Part shown: in pieces, positions 1 through 9,100 of the stretch
Position numbering within the stretch: the stretch's first letter is position 1
Layout of the letters: every line of letters starts with the position of its first letter
Origin: Candidatus Planktophila lacus
GTDB taxonomy: Bacteria; Actinomycetota; Actinomycetes; Nanopelagicales; Nanopelagicaceae
Reading direction: 5' to 3'
NCBI RefSeq assembly: GCF_002287925.1
Contig: NZ_CP016769.1
Span: forward strand, 1,364,001 to 1,428,000
Length of the DNA stretch: 64,000 nt
Program-made: the position numbers and the translations under genes
The notes under the pieces: generated by a model
The model's database searches: none
What the model saw: the letters and a program-made list of their open reading frames with translations, nothing else
What the model was told of the DNA's origin: nothing

Positions 1-125
1 TTGCGCTTGCTCAAGATATCGAGCATCACGGTTCCGACGGCGCCGGTTGCACCGACTACTGCTAATGATGGAAGTTTCTTCGCTGACTTTGCTTTCTTAG
101 CGACCTTGGCTTTTTTCTGAGTCAT
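1..125 (-). CDS. asd: Aspartate-semialdehyde dehydrogenase, N-terminal part (cut by window edge)
   Basis: Reduces aspartyl phosphate to aspartate semialdehyde in the pathway to lysine, threonine, methionine and diaminopimelate. Only about 41 residues are in the window. The Rossmann start [11 protein letters not shown] is clear. It is preceded by an unusual tail of about 18 residues made almost only of K, A, Q and S, and no later in-frame start codon exists before the Rossmann motif. The ATG overlaps the TGA of lysC (ATGA), so the two genes form a translationally coupled lysC-asd operon, the usual actinobacterial order. Identity rests on the motif and the neighbour. Confidence 0.85.
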   Translation of the reverse strand, partial: MTQKKAKVAKKAKSAKKLPSLAVVGATGAVGTVMLDILSKR

Positions 126-643
126 CGACCTGTTCCTCCATATACGACTGCTTCGACTTGATCGGCATCTAATCCGAAGGCGGTATGCGCTGCGCGAACA
201 CCCTTTTCGAGATCGCTTTCGCGACAGATGATTGAGATTCGGATTTCAGATGTTGAAATCATTTCAATATTGAGCCCTGCTTCAGCCATTGCTGCAAAGA
301 ACGTTGCAGTTACGCCTGGGTGCGAACGCATTCCGGCGCCAACAAGTGAGAGTTTGCCGATGGAATCGTCATATTGAATTGAGGCGAAACCGACTTCTCC
401 CTGAATGCGCTTCAAAATCGCAGTTGCGTTAGCGCCTTCTGCCTTTGGAACTGTAAATGAAATATCCGTTAGGCCGGTTGCTGCAGCAGATACGTTCTGC
501 ACGATCATGTCGATGTTGATATCGGCATCAGCGATGGCCTGGAAGATGCGTGCAGCAATACCGGTGCGATCAGGTACGCCAACGATGGTGATCTTGGCTT
601 CGGATTTATCGTGTGCGATACCCGAGATGATTGCTTGCTCCAT
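122..643 (-). CDS. lysC: Aspartate kinase beta subunit from an internal in-frame start
   Basis: An in-frame ATG at 643 begins [18 protein letters not shown], matching where the beta subunit of Corynebacterium and Bacillus aspartokinases starts. A near-perfect Shine-Dalgarno AAGGAGG (complement of 648-654) lies four bases before it, although it is deep inside the kinase gene. The product would be about 173 residues with only the two ACT domains, and would form an alpha2beta2 enzyme. The sequence shows the site. Translation from it is inferred from the known family behaviour. Confidence 0.65.
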   Translation of the reverse strand: MEQAIISGIAHDKSEAKITIVGVPDRTGIAARIFQAIADADINIDMIVQNVSAAATGLTDISFTVPKAEGANATAILKRIQGEVGFASIQYDDSIGKLSLVGAGMRSHPGVTATFFAAMAEAGLNIEMISTSEIRISIICRESDLEKGVRAAHTAFGLDADQVEAVVYGGTGR

Positions 644-1393
644 GTTTCCTCCTTCAGGATGGTTTTCAACCACCCAGGTTCCTTCGTTTGGTGAAAATGA
701 TGAACGGACGTGAATTGGTAAGTTGTAACGACGTGCGTATTCGACGCAACGCAAGTGCAGAACTTTTGCACCAGCTGCAGCAAGTTCAAGCATTTCTTCA
801 TATGTAACAGTCTTTAATTTGCGTGCTGCAGGAACAACGCGTGGGTCAGAGCTAAAGACTCCATCAACATCTGTGTAAATTTCACAGACATCGGCATCGA
901 GCGCTGCAGCAAGTGCAACCGCAGTTGTATCTGAACCACCGCGACCTAAAGTTGTAATGTCTTTTGTATCTTGCGAAATTCCCTGGAAGCCGGCAACGAT
1001 TGCAATCGCACCGTCGGCGAGCGCTTCTTGAATTCTTCCCGGTGTTACATCGATGATGCGTGCGCGACCATGTGCAGAATCTGTAATCACTCCGGCTTGT
1101 GAACCAGTAAAAGAACGAGCTTCATGTCCCAAATTTGAAATTGCCATTGCAAGTAGCGCCATTGAAATGCGCTCACCGGCAGTCAGCAACATATCTAGTT
1201 CGCGGCCACCAGGAATTGGGGTAACAGCGTTGGCTAAATCGATTAGTTCGTCAGTGGTATCGCCCATCGCGCTGACGACGACAACGACCTGATTGCCATC
1301 CTTCTTCGCCGCCACGATGCGAGCGGCAACGCGCTTCATGCCCTCGGCATCGGCTACGGAGGATCCGCCATATTTCTGAACGATTAGTCCCAT
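122..1393 (-). CDS. lysC: Aspartate kinase (alpha subunit)
   Basis: Phosphorylates aspartate, the first step to the aspartate-family amino acids. It is 423 residues, the normal length for actinobacterial LysC. The kinase domain begins with [12 protein letters not shown] near residue 8 and contains [16 protein letters not shown] near 150. Two ACT regulatory domains follow from about residue 255 ([18 protein letters not shown], then [15 protein letters not shown]). ACT domains normally mediate feedback by lysine and threonine. It precedes asd with a 4-base overlap. An internal start with a strong Shine-Dalgarno site lies before the ACT region and is listed separately. Confidence 0.95.
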   Translation of the reverse strand: MGLIVQKYGGSSVADAEGMKRVAARIVAAKKDGNQVVVVVSAMGDTTDELIDLANAVTPIPGGRELDMLLTAGERISMALLAMAISNLGHEARSFTGSQAGVITDSAHGRARIIDVTPGRIQEALADGAIAIVAGFQGISQDTKDITTLGRGGSDTTAVALAAALDADVCEIYTDVDGVFSSDPRVVPAARKLKTVTYEEMLELAAAGAKVLHLRCVEYARRYNLPIHVRSSFSPNEGTWVVENHPEGGNMEQAIISGIAHDKSEAKITIVGVPDRTGIAARIFQAIADADINIDMIVQNVSAAATGLTDISFTVPKAEGANATAILKRIQGEVGFASIQYDDSIGKLSLVGAGMRSHPGVTATFFAAMAEAGLNIEMISTSEIRISIICRESDLEKGVRAAHTAFGLDADQVEAVVYGGTGR

Positions 1394-1485
1394 GGCTCAA
1401 TATTGAACTAATTTGGCGCTGCTTTCCACCCGATTAGGGAAAATCTCAATATATGAAACAGCCATTCGATCAAATAGTGAGACGA

Positions 1486-2097
1486 TCAGCTTTCTACGTT
1501 ACGACGGCCTTCAAAAGCGCGACCAAGGGTTACTTCATCTGCATATTCGAGATCTCCGCCGACCGGTAGCCCGCTGGCTAGGCGTGAGACGTTGATGCCG
1601 AGTGGCTTAATCAAGCGAGCTAAGTAAGTAGCCGTTGCTTCGCCTTCCAGGTTCGGGTCGGTCGCCAAGATGACTTCAGTGATATTTGAATCAGATAAAC
1701 GAACCATTAATTCGCGTATGCGAAGTTGGTCAGGGCCAATTCCATCGATCGGACTAATGGCTCCGCCGAGTACGTGATACTTCCCGCGGAATTCGCGGGT
1801 GCGCTCGATTGCGATTACATCTTTACTTTCTTCAACAACACAAATTTGTGCAGGATCGCGACGTGGATCGCGACAGATGCGACATTCGGTTTCTTCAGAA
1901 ACGTTTCCGCATTGGCTGCAAAACTTAACGCGTTCTTTAACGGTGCGAATCGCATCTACAAGTGCAAGGGCTGCATCTCCGTCAGTTTGCAAAATATGGA
2001 AGGCAATTCGTTGTGCGCTTTTTGGACCAATTCCAGGCAAGCGACCTAATGCATCGATGAGATCTTGGATCGCACCTTCATACATGCCTGTGCTCAT
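1486..2097 (-). CDS. recR: Recombination protein RecR
   Basis: Works with RecO and RecF to load RecA on gapped DNA. The 203 residues match the family length. An N-terminal helix-hairpin-helix ([18 protein letters not shown]) is followed by a four-cysteine zinc finger (CSQC...CRIC, about residues 58-76) and a Toprim domain ([16 protein letters not shown]). The start codon shares one base with the dnaX stop (TAATG), so translation is probably coupled. dnaX-recR is a conserved pair, although the YbaB gene that often sits between them is missing here. Confidence 0.95.
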   Translation of the reverse strand: MSTGMYEGAIQDLIDALGRLPGIGPKSAQRIAFHILQTDGDAALALVDAIRTVKERVKFCSQCGNVSEETECRICRDPRRDPAQICVVEESKDVIAIERTREFRGKYHVLGGAISPIDGIGPDQLRIRELMVRLSDSNITEVILATDPNLEGEATATYLARLIKPLGINVSRLASGLPVGGDLEYADEVTLGRAFEGRRNVES

Positions 2098-3869
2098 TAG
2101 TCCTTATTCTTTTCGCTGATCACAGTTGCACCGAGTTCGGCGGCGAGCAGCGCTGCACCTGATAACAAGTTCTTATCTGATGGCGCTTCATCCTTGCGAA
2201 CTGCGCGCGCTTCAGGGGTTGAAGTTGTATCAATCGATGAATCAACAACTACTTCGATCTTGCGATCGATGCCAACGATTTCAATAAATGCTTGGCGCAG
2301 GATCTCATCTGATTCAGAGCGCACGAATGAGTCGCGGGCGCCGGCGTTGACTATGCCGATCGTTATTAGTTTGTCGTCTACGGCGATTATCTGCGCGGAG
2401 GCGGAGAGCAAAGACCACGTTAGACGACGGCGCTTCTTAACGTTTTCGATTACATCTGGCCAAAGGCGACGTAAACCAGCGATGTCCATAACTTTGTTTT
2501 TCTCCGAAGCAGGTTGGCTCGTCGACTCGGGAAAAGCTTCTTTAGAGTCTCCTCCGCCAACTGCTTTCGGAGAAATAACTTCGGCAACAGGTTCTTCGGC
2601 AACTTTCGCTTTTGCTGCTGGTTTCTCTGAAGCCTTTGGCGCATCTTCAACCTTTGCGGGTGGGGTTGGTGCCGTGGACTTTGCTGGCGTTGGTGAAGGT
2701 GTTGCGATGTTTTCGACTCGTTCGAGGCGTTCGATGCGCGAAAGCAATCCCGCTTCGGAGTTATCGCCGCCAGGTAACAACATGCGGCCGCAGATAAGTT
2801 CGAGAATTAATCGGGGCGCTGTTGCACCGCGCATCTGGGTCAAACCTTCTGCAGCAATATCCGCAGAGCGAGATAAGTTGGCAGCGCCAATGTTGGCGGC
2901 TTGTTTGCGCATGCGTTCTAGTTGATCATCAGGAAGTCCGCGCAAGATTGAATTTGCATTGGTTGCTTCAAGTGCATCAACGATCATTAGATCGCGCAGC
3001 CGTTCTAGTAAATCGCCAGCAAAGCGACGGGGATCGTGGCCGGATTCGATTACACGATCTACGGTTTTAAACAACGTTGCACCATCTCGGGCAGCGAGTG
3101 CATCAACTGCATCATCTAGTAGCGCACCGTCGGTGAAGCCGAGTAATTGAATGGCGATTTCGTAGCTAACTCCATCTGGGCCGGCACCAGCAAGCAGTTG
3201 GCCAAGTACAGAAAGTGCATCACGAACTGATCCACCGCTGGCGCGAACAACTAGTGGAATTACGCCTTTAGCAACGGTTACGCCTTCTTCTTTACAAATC
3301 TTTTCAAGGTGCTCAGCCAAGATTCCAGGTGGAACTAAACGGAATGGATAGTGGTGAGTACGTGAACGAATAGTTGAAATCAACTTTTCAGGTTCGGTTG
3401 TTGCGAAGATAAAAATTACGTGAGGAGGTGGTTCTTCAACAACTTTGAGAAGGGCATTCGCTGCACCAGGTCCGAGCTGGTGTGCTTCATCGATGATGTA
3501 AATCTTGTACTTGCTTTGTACTGGTGCGAAGAATGCTTTATCGCGCAGATCGCGGGCATCGTCAACTAAACCGTGGGTGGCAGCATCGAGCTCAATAACA
3601 TCGAGTGAACCCGGACCATTTGCAACTAAATCTTTACAAGATTGGCAAAGTCCACATGGAGTTGGTGTTGGGCCTTTTTCGCAGTTAAGGGAGCGCGCCA
3701 TAATGCGAGCGCTAGAAGTTTTTCCGCAACCACGTGGTCCGCTAAATAAATATGCGTGATGTGTTTTTCCAGATGTAAGTGCGTTAGAGAGTGGAACAGT
3801 TACATGTTCTTGTCCGATCACATCTGCAAATACAGATGGTCGATACTTGCGATACAACGCGAGTGACAT
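2097..3869 (-). CDS. dnaX: DNA polymerase III subunit gamma/tau
   Basis: ATPase of the clamp loader that ties the replicase together. I chose the ATG at 3869 ([20 protein letters not shown]) because that is the conserved N-terminus and GAGAGGAG lies just before it; an open frame continues further upstream but lacks family similarity. About 590 residues. Walker A is [12 protein letters not shown], a Cys4 zinc module follows ([16 protein letters not shown]), and the DEAH-like IIDEAHQLG is present. The C-terminal tau part has a linker rich in A, P, K and E (about residues 400-470). No convincing slippery site for a gamma form was seen. Confidence 0.93.
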   Translation of the reverse strand: MSLALYRKYRPSVFADVIGQEHVTVPLSNALTSGKTHHAYLFSGPRGCGKTSSARIMARSLNCEKGPTPTPCGLCQSCKDLVANGPGSLDVIELDAATHGLVDDARDLRDKAFFAPVQSKYKIYIIDEAHQLGPGAANALLKVVEEPPPHVIFIFATTEPEKLISTIRSRTHHYPFRLVPPGILAEHLEKICKEEGVTVAKGVIPLVVRASGGSVRDALSVLGQLLAGAGPDGVSYEIAIQLLGFTDGALLDDAVDALAARDGATLFKTVDRVIESGHDPRRFAGDLLERLRDLMIVDALEATNANSILRGLPDDQLERMRKQAANIGAANLSRSADIAAEGLTQMRGATAPRLILELICGRMLLPGGDNSEAGLLSRIERLERVENIATPSPTPAKSTAPTPPAKVEDAPKASEKPAAKAKVAEEPVAEVISPKAVGGGDSKEAFPESTSQPASEKNKVMDIAGLRRLWPDVIENVKKRRRLTWSLLSASAQIIAVDDKLITIGIVNAGARDSFVRSESDEILRQAFIEIVGIDRKIEVVVDSSIDTTSTPEARAVRKDEAPSDKNLLSGAALLAAELGATVISEKNKD

Positions 3870-3936
3870 ATTCACTCCTCTCTTCTCGGCTTCAACTACA
3901 TCACAAACTAAACAGAGTTCACAATACTTAAGGGAC

Positions 3937-4018
3937 CCCTCACGCACCCATCAGAGCACGCCTACCCTTGCTGTATTCCTACCCTGGGGGAGTTCAGCGC
4001 GGTAATGCCGCGTGAGGG
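3937..4018 (-). ncRNA. ffs: Signal recognition particle RNA, small bacterial type
   Basis: Scaffold for Ffh in co-translational targeting. On the minus strand the terminal stem CCCTCACGC/GCGTGAGGG closes about 82 bases. The core reads CTGAACTCCCCCAGGG, then a GGAA tetraloop, then CAGCAAGGG, which is the actinobacterial SRP consensus. The apical stem is GUA-GGAA-UAC instead of the usual GCC-GGAA-GGC, a compensated change that keeps pairing. It lies just upstream of dnaX on the same strand, as in mycobacteria. Exact ends may differ by several bases. Confidence 0.85.
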
Positions 4019-4078
4019 ATCTGGCGTAAGGATAGTTGTTACACCTATACCCTTAGCCAGTCGGGAGCGATCCCGCCA

Positions 4079-4163
4079 GGAGGATTCGCATAGCGGCCGA
4101 GTGCGCACGCTTGGAAAGCGTGTAAAGGGCAACCTTTCGAGGGTTCAAATCCCTCATCCTCCG
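4079..4163 (+). tRNA. tRNA-Ser(GGA)
   Basis: Folds as a class II tRNA: acceptor GGAGGAT/ATCCTCC, anticodon arm CACGC-TTGGAAA-GCGTG with anticodon GGA, a long variable arm (AAAGG...CCTTT) and T arm GAGGG-TTCAAAT-CCCTC. The discriminator is G. CCA is not encoded. It reads UCC/UCU serine codons. Confidence 0.96.
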
Positions 4164-4241
4164 CAGGGTGTATTTCAGCCATCGCCAATGGGTGGGGATA
4201 ACCTGATTAAGGTCGTCAGAGCTTTTCTCTATTTTTCAGGA

Positions 4242-4739
4242 ATGCCAATAACTATTCCTAAATCATTACTTCTCGTACCTAAAATCCCCAGCATCGCTGT
4301 TGTTGGTTTACTAGCAGCCCAATTTCTTATCCTTCAAAGTATTGGAGGTACTGAACCTAAGTGCACTTTAAATGTCGAGAGGCCACACTATTCAACAAGT
4401 TTGTCTGAAAATCAAAACATCGATGCCATTAAACTGAATATCACCTCGATTTGTAATGTCTCACAAAAATACACTCAACTAAGCGCATCTATACAAAAAA
4501 TTAAGAATAACCGCGAAATCACTGCCTACTCATTTGTAAATGAAAGAAGGAGCTCGACCACCAAATCACCTAATGTCGCGAGCTTCAAAGAGCTCTTCGG
4601 TCCATGTCAGAAGGGGGTATCCGCCGCATATCGTGGCACCGCCCAGGGTTATGTGTACTTAGAAAATGGCAAAAAACTGCCTGTTAAGGGAGACTCAGGA
4701 AAATTTGTAGCGGCAGGATGCTTGATAGGTGCACAATAA
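4242..4739 (+). CDS. Unknown protein with N-terminal membrane anchor
   Basis: I do not recognise this protein. From the ATG at 4242 it has about 165 residues: a short positive N-terminus (MPITIPKSLLLVPK), one hydrophobic segment (AVVGLLAAQFLIL) and a polar, probably extracytoplasmic domain rich in S, T, N and K with three well-spaced cysteines. An alternative start is ATG 4188; the open frame reaches back through the tRNA and ffs, where translation is implausible. No good Shine-Dalgarno site is visible at either start. The DNA looks more AT-rich than its neighbours. It overlaps the next gene, so the two probably belong together. Confidence 0.5.
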   Translation: MPITIPKSLLLVPKIPSIAVVGLLAAQFLILQSIGGTEPKCTLNVERPHYSTSLSENQNIDAIKLNITSICNVSQKYTQLSASIQKIKNNREITAYSFVNERRSSTTKSPNVASFKELFGPCQKGVSAAYRGTAQGYVYLENGKKLPVKGDSGKFVAAGCLIGAQ

Positions 4740-5247
4740 AGGTGTGAGTTATTTTGAAGAGTGCTTAACATCTGGTGGTCTTCTTTTCCAAGAAGAAAGA
4801 AGAGCTCTTTATAAGTACCTGCTTGAAATAAACAAGGACTTTTATGTTAATCAAGCAAACATGCTTCTAGAGAAAGGTATTACAAGTAGAAGTATCGCTA
4901 ATGGTGAAGCTACTTATTTCCTTAAGGGTAGAAAAGTGAATTACTCCGCAAGAGAGTTAAACTCTGATGAAATTCAATCTGAAGTTCGGGAAATCAAATT
5001 GACTAGGATTAGAAAATACAACATTAGAAAACTTGAGAAGTTTTTCGCGCAATGCGATGTAGACGTAATCTCGAACTTTCCTATCCCTGGACAAATTCCG
5101 AAGGCAGAATCAGGATACGGCTTTAATACATACCCTTTCTACACTCTTGCTTATTACGCCGACGGTAGGAACTACATAAAGGGAATAGTCAAAAAACTTA
5201 GGACAAATGACAACGAGATTCTTACAAAGCTTCGAACAGTGATTTAA
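4729..5247 (+). CDS. Unknown 172-residue protein
   Basis: I do not recognise this protein. It is soluble and charged, with many K, R, E and N residues and no membrane segment. The start may be GTG 4729, which overlaps the stop of the previous gene, or GTG 4744. A basic middle section (EVREIKLTRIRKYNIRKLEK) looks helical. Codon choice and AT content differ visibly from the surrounding housekeeping genes, which suggests recent acquisition or relaxed constraint. It ends 34 bases before the convergent aldehyde dehydrogenase gene. Confidence 0.5.
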   Translation: MHNKGVSYFEECLTSGGLLFQEERRALYKYLLEINKDFYVNQANMLLEKGITSRSIANGEATYFLKGRKVNYSARELNSDEIQSEVREIKLTRIRKYNIRKLEKFFAQCDVDVISNFPIPGQIPKAESGYGFNTYPFYTLAYYADGRNYIKGIVKKLRTNDNEILTKLRTVI

Positions 5248-5281
5248 TCTATTTGATGAAATAAATTGGTTTAAATGTAAG

Positions 5282-6700
5282 TTAGATTTCGACGCCAATG
5301 TATTTGGTCTCGAGGAATTCGTGGATGCCATCGAAGCCGCCTTCGCGGCCAAGACCGCTCTGCTTAACTCCACCGAATGGCGCTGCTGGATCTGAAATCA
5401 TTCCGCGGTTGATTGCAACCATTCCGGATTCAAGGGCTTCCGAAATCTGGATCGCGCGCTTTAGATCTTCAGAGTAAACGTAGCTAATTAGTCCGAAGTC
5501 AGTGCTATTTGCGAGTTCAATCGCTTCAGCATCGGTATCGAAGATAACCACTGGTGCAACCGGTCCGAAGACTTCGTGGTTAAGAATTTCCGCTGTTTTT
5601 TCTACTTCTAGAACTGTTGCTGGGTAGAAAGCGCCTGGACCATCAGGGGTCTTGCCGCCTGTTAATACCTTGGCTCCAGACTTAACTGAGTTATCAACTA
5701 GCTCTGCAATCTTGTTGCGTTCTTTAATTGAAACACTTGCGCCAAGTTGTACACCAGCATCGCGACCGCGTCCCATAACAAAAGTTCCCATTGCTTCAGC
5801 AAACTTTTGCATAAATTCTGCGGCTACCTTGCGTTGCACATAAACTCGGTTTGCGGCAGTACAAGCAGCTCCACCATTGCGCATCTTTGCCAACATCAAA
5901 CCTTTAATTGCTTCATCAATATTGGCGTCATCCATAACAACAAACGGTGCATTTCCCCCGAGCTCCATAGAGCAACGAATTACATTATCGGCCGCTTCTT
6001 TAAGAATGATTCGACCAACTTCAGTAGAACCAGTAAATGAAAGATTCTTAACACGTGGATCATGCAACATCTTGGCGATCGCAGGACCAGTTGGTGTTGG
6101 AAGAATTAAATTAACTACGCCCTTTGGAACGCCTGCGCGATCAAGGATGTCCATGATGGCGAGCGCGGTCAGAGGTGTTTCACCGGCTGGTTTTAAAATC
6201 ATTGTGCAACCTGCAGCAATTGCGGGACCAATTTTACGTGTTGCCATTCCGGCAGGGAAGTTCCAAGGAGTAATAAGAAGTGAGAGACCAACAGGTTGGT
6301 GTGTAACTAAAATTCGCTTATCGCCACTAGGTGACATGCGGAAATCTCCTGCAATGCGTACTGCTTCTTCAGAGAACCAGCGGAAGAATTCTGCGGCGTA
6401 GGCAACTTCACCTTTTGCATCAGGTAGCGCCTTGCCATTTTCTTTGGAAATTAACTCTGCTAAGTAATCTGCTTCTTGAATCATTAACTCAAATGCTTTG
6501 CGGAGCATCTCTGCGCGCACGCGGGGCGCGGTCTTGGCCCAGGCAGGTGCGGCGCGGTGGGCGGCAGCTAGGGCGGCCTCGATCTGCGCATCTCCGGCGG
6601 TAGAGACCTTGGCGATTACTGAGCCGTCGCTGGGATCAATTACATCTAAAGTGCCATTTCCATCTACCCATTGACCATCTATATATAACTGAGTGCGCAT
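5282..6700 (-). CDS. gabD: NAD(P)-dependent aldehyde dehydrogenase, succinate-semialdehyde dehydrogenase-like
   Basis: Oxidises an aldehyde to an acid, most likely succinate semialdehyde to succinate. The 472 residues span a full ALDH fold: PWNFPAGMATRKIGPAIAAG (cofactor region near 140), FTGSTEVGR (near 215), general base in MELGGNAPF (near 250), and catalytic Cys in NGGAACTAANR (near 283). The GGAACTAANR form is typical of GabD-type enzymes. The C-terminus EGGFDGIHEFLETKYI is also of that type. It stands alone and is divergent from the APC permease. Substrate is inferred from family only. Confidence 0.8.
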   Translation of the reverse strand: MRTQLYIDGQWVDGNGTLDVIDPSDGSVIAKVSTAGDAQIEAALAAAHRAAPAWAKTAPRVRAEMLRKAFELMIQEADYLAELISKENGKALPDAKGEVAYAAEFFRWFSEEAVRIAGDFRMSPSGDKRILVTHQPVGLSLLITPWNFPAGMATRKIGPAIAAGCTMILKPAGETPLTALAIMDILDRAGVPKGVVNLILPTPTGPAIAKMLHDPRVKNLSFTGSTEVGRIILKEAADNVIRCSMELGGNAPFVVMDDANIDEAIKGLMLAKMRNGGAACTAANRVYVQRKVAAEFMQKFAEAMGTFVMGRGRDAGVQLGASVSIKERNKIAELVDNSVKSGAKVLTGGKTPDGPGAFYPATVLEVEKTAEILNHEVFGPVAPVVIFDTDAEAIELANSTDFGLISYVYSEDLKRAIQISEALESGMVAINRGMISDPAAPFGGVKQSGLGREGGFDGIHEFLETKYIGVEI

Positions 6701-6760
6701 AAGATGAGCATACTAAATAGTTAAATGGACGCGCTAGCCGCGGTAACTGAAGGAGTTTTT

Positions 6761-9100
6761 GTGCCCAAGTCGTGGACAGATGGTGCGCCTGAACCAGTTG
6801 CTCTCCAAGAAACTGCGCATGTAAAAGATCCGCTTAGCTACAAGGTAAAGCGCCGTCTTTTAGGTAATGCGCTTAACCGACATTCGCTCGGACATCAACG
6901 TTTATCAAAGCGCTACGCACTCGGAATTCTCTCTTCCGACTGTATTTCATCTTCGGCTTACGGTACTGAACAGATTCTTATTGCGCTCTTGCCAGCATTT
7001 GGATTAGCAGCTTTCGCAATATTGATGCCAATGACAGCGGTTGTTTTGGTAATTCTTACCATAATTACACTTTCATACCGCAATGTGATCGATGTTTATA
7101 CAAAAACTGGTGGCGCATACATTGTCGCGCGAGATAATTTCGGACCTGTAACAGCGCAGATTGCAGCAGTTGCTTTGATTCTTGATTACGTCGTAACAGT
7201 TGCAATTCAATCTGCAGCAGGTGTTGCCGCAATCATTTCTACATTCCCATCACTCGATCCATGGAAAATTCCAATGATCTTGTTGGTAATCGTTCTACTT
7301 ACTTACGGAAATCTTCGCGGTGTTAAAGAAGCCGGAAAAGCTTTTGCATTCCCAACTTACTTCTTCGTCGGTTGTATGTTGATTGTCTTCGGAATGGGTT
7401 TCTGGCGACTCTTCAACGGAACGCTTCCAGTTCTTGCAACTGATCTACCCGGTGCGGTTGAAGTTGGACAAGAGCAAGGACTTTTAACGGCAGCTGCAAT
7501 CTTTATCCTGCTTCGTGCATTTGCAAATGGCGGATCTTCACTAACTGGTTTGGAAGCAATTTCCGATGGCGTTGCGCTCTTTAAGACACCAGAACATGTA
7601 AACGCAAAACGCACACTCGTGATCATGAGCTGCATCCTTGGAACTCTCGTACTTGGAGTTTCTTACTTTGCTCATCACATTCAAGCAATGCCTTATGAAT
7701 CAGGAACTCCTACAGTTATTTCGCAGATCGCCAAGGCTGCAATCGGTGGTGGTGCTTTCGGCAGCTTTATGTTCGTAATGGTTCAGCTTGCAACGATGCT
7801 TATTCTCTTTGCTGGCGCTAACACCACATACAGTGCTTTCCCACTGCTCTGTAACTTTGTTGCAACTGATGGCTACCTTCCACGCCAATTAACTAAGCGC
7901 GGCCACCGCCTGGCTTTCTCAAATGGCATCTTGCTACTTGCCGGTGGTGGAATTGTCTTGGTTTTGATTACCGCAGGTTCGGTTGAGCATCTAGTCGCTT
8001 TCTATGCACTCGGCGTATTTACTGGTTTTGCACTGGCCGGTTTCGGTATGACCAAGCATTCAATTCGAGTAAAACCCGACGGCTGGAGAGTACGAGTTGT
8101 AATTAATTTCCTTGCGGGATCTGTCTCACTCGTAATTGTGATCATCTTCTCTGTTGTGAAATTTACACAAGGCGCTTGGTTGGTTCTTGTGGTTGCTCCG
8201 ATCATGGTTGTTTCATTCTTACGCTTACGTCGCCAATACACTCGCGAACAAGATGCTTTATTAGTCCGACGTGAACAAGAGCGTGCTACAACGATCGTTC
8301 GCCACAACGTGACAGTTCTTGTCGATAACGTGGATTTGGCAACAGTTGGAGCCATTCGGTATGCGCGTAGTTTGAAACCAAGAAATCTCAGCGCTGTTCA
8401 CTTTGTAATCGATGATCGTCGAGCAGAAGCAATTAAAGAGGCCTGGGCCAAGTCAGATGCGCTAGATGATGTCACTCTCGAGTTAATCGACTGCCCTGAT
8501 AGACGACTTGCAAATTCAGCGCTCGACTATGCAATCCGCATGACGGAAAAGAATGATGTCGAGTTGACGCTTCTGCTTCCTCGTCGTGCATATTCTGGTT
8601 TCCTTGGCCGCTTGTTGCATGATCAAACAGCGGAAGAAATTGCCGCACCTATTTCTCAATTGCAGCGCGTTGTTGCAACTATCGTTCCTTTCGACGTGGA
8701 TCGCATTACATCTGCAACACAATTAACAGTTGCGCCTCAAGGTGAAGCAAAACCAGCGGCAACTCCAGTTGCAAAATTTAAGCCTGTTGAAGATGTAATA
8801 AAGAACGTCGAACCAATTAGCCATTACGCAGAAAATATGACGCCAATTGGTGAAATCCAGTGGCGCAAGCGGGCTCATGTTCAGGGTCGCGTAACTGCAA
8901 TTAAAAGCGCGCCGCGAGGATCTGCGCCAATTCTTCAGGTAGAAGTTTGGGATCAGACCGGTGGGGTTACTCTGCAATTCTTGGGACGTCGCGAGATTGC
9001 TGGCTTAGAAGTCGGTTCGCAACTACGCGCCGAAGGAATGGTCGGAGAAGAAGAAGGCGCTTTGACTATCTTGAACCCTTCTTACGAACTTCTTGTTTAG
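6761..9100 (+). CDS. APC-family (KimA-like) transporter fused to a C-terminal OB-fold domain
   Basis: Large cytoplasmic-membrane transporter. I prefer the GTG at 6761 because GAAGGAG (6749-6755) sits five bases before it; an ATG at 6725 lacks such a site. About 12 membrane segments fill residues 50-480 (SSDCISSSAYGTEQIL opens TM1, as in KimA/YdaO-type potassium importers and APC permeases). A cytosolic UspA-like domain follows (about 515-650). The last 90 residues form an OB-fold (HVQGRVTAI...LQVEVWDQTGGVTLQFLGRREIAGL) resembling the separate actinobacterial OB-fold protein of the Rv2694c type. Substrate is not certain: potassium or amino acids. Confidence 0.8.
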   Translation: MPKSWTDGAPEPVALQETAHVKDPLSYKVKRRLLGNALNRHSLGHQRLSKRYALGILSSDCISSSAYGTEQILIALLPAFGLAAFAILMPMTAVVLVILTIITLSYRNVIDVYTKTGGAYIVARDNFGPVTAQIAAVALILDYVVTVAIQSAAGVAAIISTFPSLDPWKIPMILLVIVLLTYGNLRGVKEAGKAFAFPTYFFVGCMLIVFGMGFWRLFNGTLPVLATDLPGAVEVGQEQGLLTAAAIFILLRAFANGGSSLTGLEAISDGVALFKTPEHVNAKRTLVIMSCILGTLVLGVSYFAHHIQAMPYESGTPTVISQIAKAAIGGGAFGSFMFVMVQLATMLILFAGANTTYSAFPLLCNFVATDGYLPRQLTKRGHRLAFSNGILLLAGGGIVLVLITAGSVEHLVAFYALGVFTGFALAGFGMTKHSIRVKPDGWRVRVVINFLAGSVSLVIVIIFSVVKFTQGAWLVLVVAPIMVVSFLRLRRQYTREQDALLVRREQERATTIVRHNVTVLVDNVDLATVGAIRYARSLKPRNLSAVHFVIDDRRAEAIKEAWAKSDALDDVTLELIDCPDRRLANSALDYAIRMTEKNDVELTLLLPRRAYSGFLGRLLHDQTAEEIAAPISQLQRVVATIVPFDVDRITSATQLTVAPQGEAKPAATPVAKFKPVEDVIKNVEPISHYAENMTPIGEIQWRKRAHVQGRVTAIKSAPRGSAPILQVEVWDQTGGVTLQFLGRREIAGLEVGSQLRAEGMVGEEEGALTILNPSYELLV

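Noticed and set aside
2097-3869. Programmed frameshift in dnaX giving a gamma subunit
   Set aside because: No A-AAA-AAG-like slippery run with stem-loop was seen in the relevant middle part of the gene.
4005-4241. Longer N-terminus of the unknown anchored protein, starting at 4005
   Set aside because: This stretch overlaps the ffs gene and the whole tRNA-Ser(GGA); translation through a tRNA gene is implausible.
4079-5281. Integrative element at tRNA-Ser(GGA)
   Set aside because: No integrase and no second copy of the tRNA 3' end were found downstream; only composition hints remain.
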